DNA from: JBCBSZ01 sp039185015
GTDB taxonomy: Bacteria; Actinomycetota; Acidimicrobiia; Acidimicrobiales; Poriferisodalaceae
Assembly (NCBI GenBank): GCA_039185015.1
Contig: JBCDAU010000003.1
Span: 150,062 to 214,061 of the forward strand
Direction: 5' to 3'
DNA: 64,000 nt
Part shown: in pieces, positions 1-8,088 of the stretch
Layout of the letters: the number at the start of each line of letters is the position of its first letter
Numbering within the stretch: the first letter of the stretch is position 1
The notes under the pieces: generated by a model
What the model was told of the DNA's origin: nothing
The model's input: only the letters and a program-made list of their open reading frames with translations
Database searches by the model: none
Translations under genes and position numbers: made by a program

Positions 1-493
1 CCTGGTCGGCCTCGTCGAGCCGTTCGCCGTAGTCCGCCTCGTACTCGTTGGTGTGGCGGACGATCATGACGGTCGAGTCGAAGTGCGCCTCGGTCTGGCT
101 CCACGCCCCCTCGAGCACGACGGGGATGCCGGGCTGGAACAGGTCGGGTGGGTCACCGACGTGCTGGATCTCGGCCCGGACGTCGTTGTACTCGATGGTG
201 AAGCTGACGGCGCCGTCGGTGCGGACGATCGTCTCGCCGATGACGGTGCCCTGGATCCGGAACCGTCGATCGCCGAGGTCCTCGCGCTCGGCGACGGCCT
301 CGTCGACGTTGCGGAAGAACAGCGTGGCGTTGCCGAGACCCTGGACGAGCACGACCCCGACCGCGATCACGACCAGCGCGAGCACCGCCCACGCCCACCG
401 TCGGCTCCCCCGGCGTCGTTCGCGCCGAACGGACGTCGCCAGGTCGATCTCACGCGGCGTCAGATCGACGGACTCGTCGCCGGTCAGGTCCAC
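1..493 (-). CDS. ccmE: cytochrome c-type biogenesis protein CcmE (3' end outside window)
   Basis: CcmE is the membrane-anchored periplasmic haem chaperone of System I cytochrome c maturation; it receives haem from CcmABCD and passes it to the CcmF/H lyase. A GTG start at 493 follows a GGGGGAGG ribosome site. Residues 33-51 form a membrane anchor and the rest is the beta-barrel OB-fold. The haem-binding HxxxY motif is visible as His147 and Tyr151 (HTNEY), matching HDENY of the family. The start overlaps the end of ccmD by 10 bases. About 164 codons are present and the C-terminal tail runs off the left edge. Confidence 0.93.
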   Translation of the reverse strand, partial: MDLTGDESVDLTPREIDLATSVRRERRRGSRRWAWAVLALVVIAVGVVLVQGLGNATLFFRNVDEAVAEREDLGDRRFRIQGTVIGETIVRTDGAVSFTIEYNDVRAEIQHVGDPPDLFQPGIPVVLEGAWSQTEAHFDSTVMIVRHTNEYEADYGERLDEADQ

Positions 494-621
494 GACTCGC
501 GGCCTCCCCCACCGATCTCGGCGCTGGTGCGCCGGATGCGACGGATCAGCGACCAGGCGTACCCGAGCACGGCGCCACCGGCCACGGCGTAGGCGCCGAA
601 GATGAACCCTGCGTCCTCCAT
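484..621 (-). CDS. ccmD: haem exporter protein CcmD (45 aa)
   Basis: This 45-residue gene sits between ccmC and ccmE. The ATG is at 621 and the TGA at 484-486. It has one hydrophobic segment near the N-terminus (residues 5-26) followed by a basic stretch with RRIRR, the usual form of CcmD. CcmD holds CcmE and CcmC together and helps release haem-loaded CcmE. Its size, position and single membrane span fit; sequence conservation in this family is low, so the call leans on context. It overlaps ccmE by 10 bases and is coupled to an upstream mini-ORF through a TGATG junction. Confidence 0.85.
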   Translation of the reverse strand: MEDAGFIFGAYAVAGGAVLGYAWSLIRRIRRTSAEIGGGGRESWT

Positions 622-681
622 CACACCGCCTCCCGCGAACGTGTGGTCATCACACGACCTCCCGCAAGCGTGCGGTCATCA
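621..681 (-). other. two tandem 9-codon mini-ORFs between ccmC and ccmD
   Basis: Two 30-base units lie head to tail between the ccmC stop and the ccmD start. Each reads as a nine-codon ORF (MTARLREVV at 679-650 and MTTRSREAV at 650-621). Each begins and ends in a TGATG overlap, so ccmC, mini-ORF 1, mini-ORF 2 and ccmD form an unbroken chain of coupled stop-start junctions. Each unit also carries GGGAGG just before the next ATG. The two copies differ at five positions, so they look like an old tandem duplication of the ribosome site and start. Whether the peptides are made is unknown. Confidence 0.6.
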
Positions 682-1416
682 CACGGCCTCCAGCTCGGAG
701 CGGCGACGCTCGATGGCGGCGGCGACCGCTCGCTCCTCGGCCTCGTCCTCGAGCACGGCGAGCCGGTAGCGATGGACCACGGCCCAGCCGTAGGTCAGCA
801 GGAAGGCCAACACCCCGAAGAGGAGGGCCTGCAGCATCTCGCCCTCGAGCTCGAAGTCGAGGTCGGGCCGGATCACGCTGGCCTCCTGGTGCAGCGTCCG
901 CCACCAGACGACCGAGAAGTGCACGATCGGGATGTCGATGGCGGCGATCAACGCCATGATCGCCGAGCGCTTGGCCCGCTGGGTCGGATCGATCGTCGTG
1001 CGGCGGATGGCCAGGTAGCCCAGGTAGAGCACGAAGAGCAGCAGGGTCGACGTCATGCGGGCGTCCCACTGCCAGTAGACGCCCCAGGTGATGCGGCCCC
1101 ACAGCATTCCGGTGATCAGGTTGACGGCGGTGAACACGACGCCGATCTCTCCGGAGGCCCCGGCGATGCGATCCCACTTCGCGTCCCGCGTGCGCGGCAC
1201 CAGCCACAGCACCGAGCAGACCACGGTCACGAAGAAGGCGATGTAGGCGACCCAGATCGCCGGTACGTGCACGTAGAACGGCCTGACGGAGTCGCCCTGG
1301 ACCACGTCGGGGGGCGAGATCCACAGACCCAGCACCGCCGTGGTGACCATCGCCAGCAGCGCGGCGGCGCCGAGGGTCTTGGTCAGCGGGCTCGAGGTCG
1401 TCAAACGGTCGGTCAC
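679..1416 (-). CDS. ccmC: haem exporter protein CcmC
   Basis: CcmC is the inner-membrane protein that presents haem to CcmE. The 245-residue product has six hydrophobic segments and the tryptophan-rich WWD motif at residues 111-120 (WGVYWQWDAR). It also has the two conserved axial histidines, His50 in FYVHVP and His166 in PIVHFSVVWW. The GTG start at 1416 overlaps the ccmB stop by four bases (GTGA). Length and motifs are normal for the family. Confidence 0.95.
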   Translation of the reverse strand: MTDRLTTSSPLTKTLGAAALLAMVTTAVLGLWISPPDVVQGDSVRPFYVHVPAIWVAYIAFFVTVVCSVLWLVPRTRDAKWDRIAGASGEIGVVFTAVNLITGMLWGRITWGVYWQWDARMTSTLLLFVLYLGYLAIRRTTIDPTQRAKRSAIMALIAAIDIPIVHFSVVWWRTLHQEASVIRPDLDFELEGEMLQALLFGVLAFLLTYGWAVVHRYRLAVLEDEAEERAVAAAIERRRSELEAV

Positions 1417-2081
1417 GTTTCCTCCAGGAGCGGACCGTAGGAGGCCAGCCCCGCCACCACATAGACCACCGCGATCAGGGCCAGGAGTCCAACCCAGGAC
1501 CAACCCGACCCCGTCGCCTGACCCAGGGCTCGTTCGTTCGCTCGCGCACCGGCCAACAGCACCGGTGCCACCGCCGGGATCACCAGGAGCGGGAGGAGCG
1601 TCTCCCGAACCCGAGAACCCAACGACAGCGCGCCGTAGATCGTTCCTACAGCCGCCAACGTCACCGTACCGGTGAGGACGGTGATCACGTACAAGGGAAC
1701 GTCCTCGACCCCGACGTCGTAGAACACGACGATGCCGACGGTCAGGATCGCTGCGACGACGAGCAGCTGCAGCACCAACGCAGTCGCCTTGCCGAGGAAG
1801 ACGCCGGACGGCTCGAGCCCCGAGAGCCGCAGGCCCTGGGGGAGGCCATCGGCCGCCTCCAGTGCGGCGCTGCGTCCGGCGGCGAGCAGCGTCGACAGCA
1901 GCAGCGCCACCCAGAACAGCCCCGGCGCGATCCGCCGGAGCACGGCGGCGTCGGCGTCGACCGCGAAGGCGAACACGACGAGCACGAGCACGGCGAACGG
2001 CAGGATCTGGTTGGTGGCGATGCGGCTCCGCCACTCCAGCTGGAGATCCTTCCGGGCGACGATGCGAGCGTCACGCAACAT
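1413..2081 (-). CDS. ccmB: haem exporter membrane subunit CcmB
   Basis: A 222-residue protein with six predicted membrane spans and the soluble N-terminal stretch RIVARKDLQLEWRSR typical of CcmB, the permease partner of the CcmA ATPase. The ATG at 2081 overlaps the ccmA stop by 11 bases, and the stop overlaps ccmC by four, so the subunits are translationally coupled. With CcmA it drives release of haem-loaded CcmE from CcmC. Length matches the family. Confidence 0.93.
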   Translation of the reverse strand: MLRDARIVARKDLQLEWRSRIATNQILPFAVLVLVVFAFAVDADAAVLRRIAPGLFWVALLLSTLLAAGRSAALEAADGLPQGLRLSGLEPSGVFLGKATALVLQLLVVAAILTVGIVVFYDVGVEDVPLYVITVLTGTVTLAAVGTIYGALSLGSRVRETLLPLLVIPAVAPVLLAGARANERALGQATGSGWSWVGLLALIAVVYVVAGLASYGPLLEET

Positions 2082-2739
2082 CGAGCCGCCCTCCCACCGT
2101 CGACGGGCTGATCGTGCCGCCGTTGACCAGCACCGCCCGGTCGGCGAGCGCCACGGCGCGATCGAGCTCGTGCGACGACAGCACGACGGTCGCTCCGGCG
2201 CCCGCCGCCTCGCGGACGAGCACGTCGAGCAGGTCGCGGCCGGACTCGTCGAGCCCGGCGTGCGGCTCGTCGAGCAACCACAGTCGCGGCCGCCGCACGA
2301 CGAGCATCGCGAGCGCGACCCGTCGTCGCTGCCCGGCGGAGAGGCGCTCGACCGCCACGTCGGCCAGGCGCGGCTCGACCTCGACCCGCTCGAGCGCCCG
2401 GCGGGCGTCGAGCTCCTCCGCCCCGACGGCGGCAGCCCAGAACCGAGCGTTGTCCAGCACGGTGAGATCGTCGTAGAGATGGGTGCGATGACCGAGCAGC
2501 CCGACCACGGTGCGCAGCGCCCGCCGCTCCGTGGCGAGATCGACACCGAGCACGGTGCCGGCACCACCGGCGAGCGGATGCAGACCGGCCAACAGCGTGA
2601 GCAACGTGGTCTTGCCGGCCCCGTTCGGCCCGTGGGTCAGCACGACCTCGCCCTCGTCGACGCGGAGGTCAGCGCCCGACAGGGCCGGAAACCGCCCGAG
2701 GAGCACGACGGCGCCACGGAGCTCGACGACGCTGGACAC
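2071..2739 (-). CDS. ccmA: haem exporter ATP-binding subunit CcmA
   Basis: ABC ATPase of 222 residues that powers the CcmABCD complex. Walker A is GPNGAGKT (residues 37-44), the ABC signature is LSAGQ (133-137) and Walker B is LWLLDEP (153-159), followed by the SSHE switch histidine. This is the first gene of the minus-strand ccm operon. The GTG start at 2739 has no ribosome site but sits nine bases after a TAGCCT box, which suggests a leaderless message. Confidence 0.95.
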   Translation of the reverse strand: MSSVVELRGAVVLLGRFPALSGADLRVDEGEVVLTHGPNGAGKTTLLTLLAGLHPLAGGAGTVLGVDLATERRALRTVVGLLGHRTHLYDDLTVLDNARFWAAAVGAEELDARRALERVEVEPRLADVAVERLSAGQRRRVALAMLVVRRPRLWLLDEPHAGLDESGRDLLDVLVREAAGAGATVVLSSHELDRAVALADRAVLVNGGTISPSTVGGRLDVA

Positions 2740-2748
2740 GATGCGGCC

Positions 2749-2754
2749 AGGCTA
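2749..2754 (-). promoter_or_regulatory. TAGCCT -10 box, leaderless start of ccmA
   Basis: TAGCCT reads on the minus strand with nine bases to the ccmA GTG and no Shine-Dalgarno in between. It is one of a recurring set of TAnnnT boxes in this window. Confidence 0.5.
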
Positions 2755-2809
2755 ACCCCGACCACCGGGGGTGCTCGGGTCCCGCGGCCGCCGGCGGTGG
2801 CCGGGTCAG

Positions 2810-2815
2810 TAGCCT
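2810..2815 (+). promoter_or_regulatory. TAGCCT -10 box, leaderless start of sortase
   Basis: TAGCCT lies seven bases before the GTG at 2823 with no ribosome site between them. The divergent ccmA box faces it about 55 bases away. Confidence 0.5.
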
Positions 2816-2822
2816 CCGGGCT

Positions 2823-3893
2823 GTGACGGCGCGACGGGTCATCGGCGGCATCGGCCGGACGCTCGTGGGGTCCGGCGTGCTGGTGCTGCTCTTCGTCGCC
2901 TACCAGCTGTGGGGCACCGCGCTGCAGGAGCGCCGAGCGCAGAACCGGCTCGAGGACGAGTTCGCGCTCGCGCTCGCCGCCGTCGAATCCGAGGCGCCTC
3001 CCGCCGACGTGGTCGTCGAGGCCGATCCGGACGACGGGGCCGACACCGAGGCGGCCGACACCGAGGCGGCCCCCGTCGAGGGCGAGGCGATCGAGGCGCG
3101 GTTCGGGCCGCCTCCCGCACCGGCCGAGGCCGGCGACCCGGTCGCCCGCATCCGCATCCCGGCGATCGGCGTCGACAAGGTCGTCGTGTCCGGGGTCAGC
3201 ACCGAGGATCTGAAGGCCGGCCCCGGCCACTTCCCCGGCACACCCCTCCCCGGTCAGGCCGGCAACGCCGCGATCGCCGGGCACCGGACCACCTACGGGG
3301 CACCGTTCTTCGACTTCGACGAGCTCGAGGAGGGCGACGAGATCTTCGTCACCACCCTGCAGGGCGAGTTCACCTACGAGGTCACGTCGTCCGAGATCGT
3401 CGAGCCGAGCGACATCCACGTGCTCGCACCGACCGACGACAACCGCCTGACGTTCTCCACCTGCAACCCGAAGTACTCGGCGGCCGAGCGCCTCATCGTC
3501 GTCGCCCACCTCGTCGGCGACCCCGCCGCCGGTGGTCCGGCCGATCTGGGAACGGCGCCTGTCACCGAGCTGCCCACCGAGGACCTCGACGATCCGGACG
3601 GCATCACCACGCCGTCGACGGTGCTGGCCGAGGGCGAGAACGGCGTGGAGCCGGTCGTCGCCACCGCCGGCCTCGCCTCGATCGACCTCGGCGGCGACCT
3701 CGACGGCGCCACCAGCTCCCGGGTTCCCGTCGCCATCTGGGGGCTCATCACAGCGCTGATCGCCGTCGGAGGGTGGCTCCTCAGCACGGCGTGGCGGAAG
3801 TGGCCGGCGTACGCCGTCGTCGCCCCGTTCTTCCTCGCCTCGCTGTTCGTCTTCTACGAGAACATCAGCCGCCTGCTCCCGGCGAACGTGTGA
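2823..3893 (+). CDS. class E-like sortase with C-terminal membrane segments
   Basis: A 356-residue membrane transpeptidase predicted to cut a C-terminal sorting signal and join the protein to the cell surface. Residues 13-30 form an N-terminal anchor, followed by an acidic low-complexity linker (about 45-95). The sortase domain carries His154 (AGHRTTYGAPF), Cys214 (FSTCNPKYS) and Arg223 (AERLIV). Two further hydrophobic segments near residues 300-345 form a C-terminal extension that most sortases lack. No obvious LPxTG-type substrate gene is adjacent, so the substrate is unknown. Confidence 0.88.
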   Translation: MTARRVIGGIGRTLVGSGVLVLLFVAYQLWGTALQERRAQNRLEDEFALALAAVESEAPPADVVVEADPDDGADTEAADTEAAPVEGEAIEARFGPPPAPAEAGDPVARIRIPAIGVDKVVVSGVSTEDLKAGPGHFPGTPLPGQAGNAAIAGHRTTYGAPFFDFDELEEGDEIFVTTLQGEFTYEVTSSEIVEPSDIHVLAPTDDNRLTFSTCNPKYSAAERLIVVAHLVGDPAAGGPADLGTAPVTELPTEDLDDPDGITTPSTVLAEGENGVEPVVATAGLASIDLGGDLDGATSSRVPVAIWGLITALIAVGGWLLSTAWRKWPAYAVVAPFFLASLFVFYENISRLLPANV

Positions 3894-3937
3894 GACCTGC
3901 TGACCTCGGGGTCGACCACTCGGTCGGGCCCGAGCGT

Positions 3938-3943
3938 TAGCGT
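3938..3943 (+). promoter_or_regulatory. TAGCGT -10 box, leaderless start of DUF5317 gene
   Basis: TAGCGT is six bases before the ATG at 3950 and no ribosome site is present. Confidence 0.5.
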
Positions 3944-3949
3944 CGACCC

Positions 3950-5155
3950 ATGCTCCTGGCCCTCGTCGCCGTCCTCGTTGGCTTGGCGATCGGTCTGCTC
4001 ACCCGGGGATCGCTCGCCGCCGCGCGACAGCTCCGACCGGTGCTCTGGTGGGCGCCGCTGCTCGCCGCCGGGCTGTACGTGCTGCCGATCATCGCCGACG
4101 ACCTCGGCGGCGAGGCCGTGCTGGCCGCGCTGTCGCTGACGACCCTGCTCGTGGCAGCGCTCGCGAACCGCGAGATCGCCGGGCTCGGCGTGGTCGCGCT
4201 GGGCATCGGCCTGAACCTGGTGCCGCTCGCGATCGACGGCGCCACCACGGTCGGGCCCGACGCGGCCGCCACCGTCGAGCTCGACACGACCGACGACCTC
4301 GGTGTCGCCCGACGCCTCGAGATCACCGAGGACCGCGTCGGGCTCCTGGGCGACCGCATCCCGCTGCCCGGTCTCGGCGCGCTGGTGTCGTTCGGTGACC
4401 TGATCATCGTGGTGGCGCTGTTCGACGTCGGCCTCCGCCTCACCCGACGCCAGGTCCGCGAGCCGCTCGAGATGGCGGCGGCCTCTGCCGAAGCGGCCGC
4501 CGTCGCCGCCGACGGTGATCCGTGGTTCGCCCTCGTGCGCGGCGACATCAGCCAGGACACCTACGCCGAGGTCACCACCGACGAGGACGGCGATCCGTCC
4601 GCGCCACCGCCCGATCGGGCTCCCGCAGCCCGACCGGCTCCCGTGCGGATCGTCGCCGAGGACCCGGACGAGGACCCGGTCGACGTGCCCTTCGTCGAGA
4701 CCGGTCAGATTCGCCACGACGAGCTCGACCTCTCGCTGGTGCGCTGGGCAGACGAACCCGAGCACACCGGGGCCGACACCGACGAGCTCGACCTGCGCGA
4801 CCTCCAGAACCTGCTCGATGAACCGGAAGCTCCCGGGGCGACGCCGAGTCGGACCGCGGTGGCGGCCTCGGCGTTCGACGCCACCCTCGCCCGATTCGAC
4901 AACGATCACGGCATCGAGGACCCCGGTGGCGGCACGGTCACCGACGAGGTCGAGTCGGCCGTCGGCACCGTGACCGATGAGGTCGAGACGAACGTCGTCA
5001 CGGTCACCGACGAGGTCGAGTCGGCAGTCGTCACCGTGACCGACGAAGTCGAGTCGGCAGTCGTCACCGTGGCCGACGAGGTCGAGGCGAACGTCGTCAC
5101 CGTGACCGACGAGGTCGAGTCGGCAGACGCGGTCGACGACGACCGGCCCGCCTGA
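3950..5155 (+). CDS. DUF5317 membrane protein with 11-residue C-terminal repeats
   Basis: A 401-residue protein. The N-terminal half (residues 1-165) has about five membrane spans and the LLGDRIPLPG block that I associate with DUF5317, a family of unknown function. The middle is a long acidic and proline-rich cytoplasmic or external tail. The last third ends in six near-identical 11-residue units of the form TVTDEVESAVV (residues about 328-393). The function is unknown; the repeats could form a coiled coil or an extended spacer. The family call is from memory of the motif. Confidence 0.7.
   Translation: MLLALVAVLVGLAIGLLTRGSLAAARQLRPVLWWAPLLAAGLYVLPIIADDLGGEAVLAALSLTTLLVAALANREIAGLGVVALGIGLNLVPLAIDGATTVGPDAAATVELDTTDDLGVARRLEITEDRVGLLGDRIPLPGLGALVSFGDLIIVVALFDVGLRLTRRQVREPLEMAAASAEAAAVAADGDPWFALVRGDISQDTYAEVTTDEDGDPSAPPPDRAPAARPAPVRIVAEDPDEDPVDVPFVETGQIRHDELDLSLVRWADEPEHTGADTDELDLRDLQNLLDEPEAPGATPSRTAVAASAFDATLARFDNDHGIEDPGGGTVTDEVESAVGTVTDEVETNVVTVTDEVESAVVTVTDEVESAVVTVADEVEANVVTVTDEVESADAVDDDRPA
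4931..5128 (+). repeat. six 33-bp in-frame tandem repeats
   Basis: Units begin at 4931, 4964, 4997, 5030, 5063 and 5096. Each encodes eleven residues around TDEVES/TDEVET, with valines at repeat positions 3, 7 and 11. Substitutions between units are mostly synonymous or switch SA with AN/TN, so the array is selected at the protein level and can expand or contract by slippage. Confidence 0.9.
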
Positions 5156-5175
5156 CCGGCTGACGAGGCGACGAC

Positions 5176-5427
5176 GTGGACGATCCCGTCAGGGAACAGC
5201 GGGCACGGATCGACCGGTGGGCCTCCCTCGGACGGCGGGTCGGCCTGCTGCTCTACGCCGTCGCCACCGTGATCGTGCTCGTCGGGGTGCTGACGTCGTT
5301 CGGCTCGGCGCTGGCCACGATCGTCACGGCGCTGCTGATCATCGGCTCGGTCGTGCTCGCGCCGTCGATCCTGCTCGGCTACGCCGTCCGGGCCGCCGAG
5401 CGCGACGACCGCGAGCACGGGCGCTGA
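5176..5427 (+). CDS. small two-span membrane protein, unknown function
   Basis: An 83-residue protein with a charged N-terminus (DDPVREQRARIDRW), two hydrophobic segments (about residues 23-43 and 48-70) and a charged, Asp/Arg/His-rich tail. I do not recognise a family. It follows the DUF5317 gene by 20 bases on the same strand and may be cotranscribed with it. A strong hairpin follows its stop codon directly. Confidence 0.65.
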   Translation: MDDPVREQRARIDRWASLGRRVGLLLYAVATVIVLVGVLTSFGSALATIVTALLIIGSVVLAPSILLGYAVRAAERDDREHGR

Positions 5428-5448
5428 CGGTCGGCCCGGTGCCGACCG
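5428..5448 (+). terminator. 8-bp hairpin, likely terminator
   Basis: CGGTCGGC pairs perfectly with GCCGACCG across a five-base CCGGT loop, immediately after the stop at 5425-5427 and just before the next promoter box. There is no U-tract. Confidence 0.5.
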
Positions 5449-5449
5449 C

Positions 5450-5455
5450 TAGCCT
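5450..5455 (+). promoter_or_regulatory. TAGCCT -10 box, leaderless start of TetR gene
   Basis: TAGCCT is nine bases before the GTG at 5465 and no ribosome site is present. Confidence 0.45.
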
Positions 5456-5464
5456 GACGCCACC

Positions 5465-6049
5465 GTGACCGCCATCCGTCTCCCCGCCGCGCAACGACGC
5501 CGCCAGCTCCTCGAGGTGGCGCTGTCGGTGTTCTCACGGCGCGGCTTCCACGAGACCTCGATGAACGACCTCGCGACCGAGGCCGGTGTCACCAAGCCGG
5601 TCGTGTACCAGCACTTCCCGTCGAAGGGCGCGCTGTATCTCGAGCTCGTCGACGACGTCGGCCGACGCCTCATCGACGCCATCGAGGAGGCCGCCTCGAC
5701 CGCCGATGAGCCCCGCGAGCAGGTCGTCGCCGGCCTCCGGGCCTACTTCCGCTTCGTGTCGGAGGAGCGGCGTGCCTTCGCGCTGCTCTTCGGGGGCAGC
5801 GCACCGCGGGAGGACGAGCTGGTCCACGCGGTCCGGGCGGCCGAGTCCTCGGTCACCAACGCCATCGCCGGCCTGCTCACCGATCGCCTGCCGGACGAGG
5901 AGCGGGAGCGAGTGGCCGCCGCCATCGCCGGGATGGCCGAGGGCGTGGCCCGGTACTGGGCCTCCTCGGGTCGCACCGTCGAGCCCGATGACCTCGCCGA
6001 GCAGACCGCCTCCCTGCTGTGGGGCGGCCTCGGTCAGTTCTCCGACTGA
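5465..6049 (+). CDS. TetR/AcrR family regulator
   Basis: A 194-residue one-component repressor. The N-terminal helix-turn-helix is clear (FSRRGFHETSMNDLATEAG then PVVYQHFPSKGALY), and a variable ligand-binding domain follows. The GTG at 5465 is chosen because it sits at the leaderless promoter box. The gene converges with the methyltransferase and overlaps it by 16 bases. Target and ligand are not evident from context. Confidence 0.9.
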   Translation: MTAIRLPAAQRRRQLLEVALSVFSRRGFHETSMNDLATEAGVTKPVVYQHFPSKGALYLELVDDVGRRLIDAIEEAASTADEPREQVVAGLRAYFRFVSEERRAFALLFGGSAPREDELVHAVRAAESSVTNAIAGLLTDRLPDEERERVAAAIAGMAEGVARYWASSGRTVEPDDLAEQTASLLWGGLGQFSD

Positions 6050-7143
6050 GTCGTCAGCGTCCGGTCGGGCACGGTGACCTCACCGTCGAGCTCGGCGATC
6101 TCGCTCGATGCGGCGACGATCGCGCCGTCGACCTTCGCCTCCGGGCCGGCGATGACGAGGAACTCCCGCAACCGCGTGTGCGACACGCGGCCGACCCGCT
6201 CGCCCGCCGGGTTGTGGATCCCGATGCGGGCGCCGACGTAGCGCGCTTGGCCGACGCTCACGACCCGGACCGCGCCGTGCGGCGAGCACCACTCGACGAC
6301 ATCGTCGACCGGTACCCACGCCTCGTCGCTCACCGACACGATCACGACCCCCGCCTTGACGCGCTCGATGACCGAGGCGAGCGCGAGCGGCATCGCCCGT
6401 CGTTGGTTGAACGCGCTGCGGCCGGCCGGGTCGCGGAGGTCGATCCGCTTTCGGGCCACCCCGTACGCCTCGGGCTCGTCGGCCGCGACGATGGTCTCCC
6501 ACACGTGGTAGTTCGATTCGTACCGGTGCTGGTTGTACGGCGGATCGAGGTAGGCGACGTCGACCGGGTGCAGCTCGTCCACGAGGTCCTCAGCTCGCCC
6601 CTGCAGCGCCCGGCCCGGACCCGAGAGCAGGTCGGGCGCCCGCAGGGTGAGGCGGCGGCTCGACCTCGGCGCCCACGTCTTGAGGTACGCCATCTGCACG
6701 CCGGTGGTGGAGTCGACCCGGTCGGCCGCCTGGAGCAACGCGGTCAACAGGACCGGTCGCAACACCTCGTCGTCGATGACGTCGATGGCGCCGCGGATGG
6801 CGTCGATCCGCTGCCCGTTCTCGGGCTGGAAGAAGCGCGCCTGGCGGCAGAACGTCTCGGTCACGTAGCCGTCGACGCCGGGGAGCGCGTCGAGCTCGGC
6901 GAGCACGGCGGCGAGCCGCTCGTGGTCGATGCGGTCGGCATCGGTCGCAACGGCGCACGATGCGAGCACGTGCGCGGCCCGGGTCCGATCGACCGCGGTG
7001 ACGTCCAGGCCCGTCGCCTTGAGCGCGGCGGCCACCCGGGCCGAGCCGCTGAACAGATCGAGCGCCGTGGACGCTCCGGTGCCGCCGGCGAGCGCGGCGA
7101 TCACCGGGACGAGCCGACGCTTCGATCCCAGGTACTTGATCAC
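6034..7143 (-). CDS. D12-class (Dam-like) DNA adenine methyltransferase, orphan
   Basis: A 369-residue N6-adenine DNA methyltransferase of the Dam/D12 type. Motif X-like IKYLGSKRRL is at the N-terminus, motif I is DLFSGSA (residues 29-35) and the catalytic motif IV is DPPY (200-203) followed by NQHRYESNYHVWET. The GTG start is at 7143. No restriction endonuclease lies nearby, so it looks like an orphan modification enzyme with a possible role in gene regulation, replication timing or phage defence. The recognition site cannot be read from the sequence. Confidence 0.88.
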   Translation of the reverse strand: MIKYLGSKRRLVPVIAALAGGTGASTALDLFSGSARVAAALKATGLDVTAVDRTRAAHVLASCAVATDADRIDHERLAAVLAELDALPGVDGYVTETFCRQARFFQPENGQRIDAIRGAIDVIDDEVLRPVLLTALLQAADRVDSTTGVQMAYLKTWAPRSSRRLTLRAPDLLSGPGRALQGRAEDLVDELHPVDVAYLDPPYNQHRYESNYHVWETIVAADEPEAYGVARKRIDLRDPAGRSAFNQRRAMPLALASVIERVKAGVVIVSVSDEAWVPVDDVVEWCSPHGAVRVVSVGQARYVGARIGIHNPAGERVGRVSHTRLREFLVIAGPEAKVDGAIVAASSEIAELDGEVTVPDRTLTTQSEN

Positions 7144-7193
7144 CGACCGGTCCTGACGCCAGCATCGGACTCCAGGCGACGTGGCACAGCGAG

Positions 7194-7616
7194 GTGGACG
7201 ACGTGACCGAACGAGGCCGGCTGGAAGTGATGACTCCCGACGAGTGCCTCCAGCTCGTCGCCGCCGACGAGATCGGCCGGCTCGCCCTCGGCACCGGGGG
7301 CACGCCCGAGATCTTCCCGGTCAACTACGCCCTGGCCGACGGCGAGATCATCTTCCGCACCGACGAGGGCCTCAAGCTCACCCTCGCCGAGCAGCACCAG
7401 GTCGCCTTCGAGGTCGACGGACTCGACCGCAGGGCTCGCGAGGGGTGGAGCGTCGTGATCAAGGGCCGGGCCCAGGAGGTCACGGTGCACGACCGCCCCG
7501 AGCTCCGCGAGCGGGTCTCGTCGCTGGCGCTGTACCCCTGGGCCGAGGGCGACCGAGGTCACTGGGTGCGGATCGTGCCGTCGCAGGTCAGCGGACGCCG
7601 GGTGATCCACCGCTGA
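7194..7616 (+). CDS. pyridoxamine 5'-phosphate oxidase-like flavin-binding protein
   Basis: A 140-residue split-barrel protein of the PNPOx/FMN- or F420-binding superfamily. The IGRLALGTGGTPEIFPVNYAL block and the later VVIKGRAQEV strand are typical of the many actinobacterial members, which are often F420-dependent reductases or haem-binding proteins. The substrate cannot be told from sequence. It starts at GTG 7194, 50 bases from the divergent methyltransferase. Confidence 0.8.
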   Translation: MDDVTERGRLEVMTPDECLQLVAADEIGRLALGTGGTPEIFPVNYALADGEIIFRTDEGLKLTLAEQHQVAFEVDGLDRRAREGWSVVIKGRAQEVTVHDRPELRERVSSLALYPWAEGDRGHWVRIVPSQVSGRRVIHR

Positions 7617-7625
7617 CGCTGTCGG

Positions 7626-8033
7626 TCAGGGGCGGATCAGCAGCTCGTGGCGGCTGATCTCCTCGAACACCGCGTTGGCGACGCGGATGTCGTCGTCGAA
7701 CCCGGTCGGATCGTCGACGTCGTCGATCGAGTCGGACTGATCGACGAAGTACTCGATCGCTCCTCGCAGCAGGGCCCGTCGATCACCGTCGAGCGTCGGC
7801 GCGTCGTCCAGCGCAGAGAGCAACGCAGCGGCGAGCGCCCTCGCGGCGTCGCCGTCGACGAGGTTGGGACCATCGACGAGCGACTCGACGTGACCGAGGT
7901 GACCGACGATCCGGGCTCGCAGACCGGGCACCTCGTCGAGCCCGGTCGGCACGCACATCGCCACGAACCGATCTCGTTCGCCGGGATGGAGGATGCCGTC
8001 GACGAGCACGTCGGGCTGGGGGAGGTGGCTCAC
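7626..8033 (-). CDS. small acidic protein of unknown function
   Basis: A 135-residue, acidic, probably helical and soluble protein starting at GTG 8033. Its C-terminal half contains IEYFVDQSDSIDDVDD and then GFDDDIRVANAVFEEI. This faintly recalls the D-x-I-D-D pattern of YkvA/DUF1232 proteins but lacks their hydrophobic helix, so I do not assign it. It converges with the PNPOx-like gene and lies downstream of the kinase-like gene on the same strand. Confidence 0.6.
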   Translation of the reverse strand: MSHLPQPDVLVDGILHPGERDRFVAMCVPTGLDEVPGLRARIVGHLGHVESLVDGPNLVDGDAARALAAALLSALDDAPTLDGDRRALLRGAIEYFVDQSDSIDDVDDPTGFDDDIRVANAVFEEISRHELLIRP

Positions 8034-8088
8034 GCCGCCGAGTCTGCCCGCTGGGGGTGGTGGCGTCGAACGAGCGATCGCCGCCGGA

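Noticed and set aside
4931..5128. CRISPR-like array
   Set aside because: The 33-base units are contiguous with no spacers and encode an in-frame 11-residue protein repeat.
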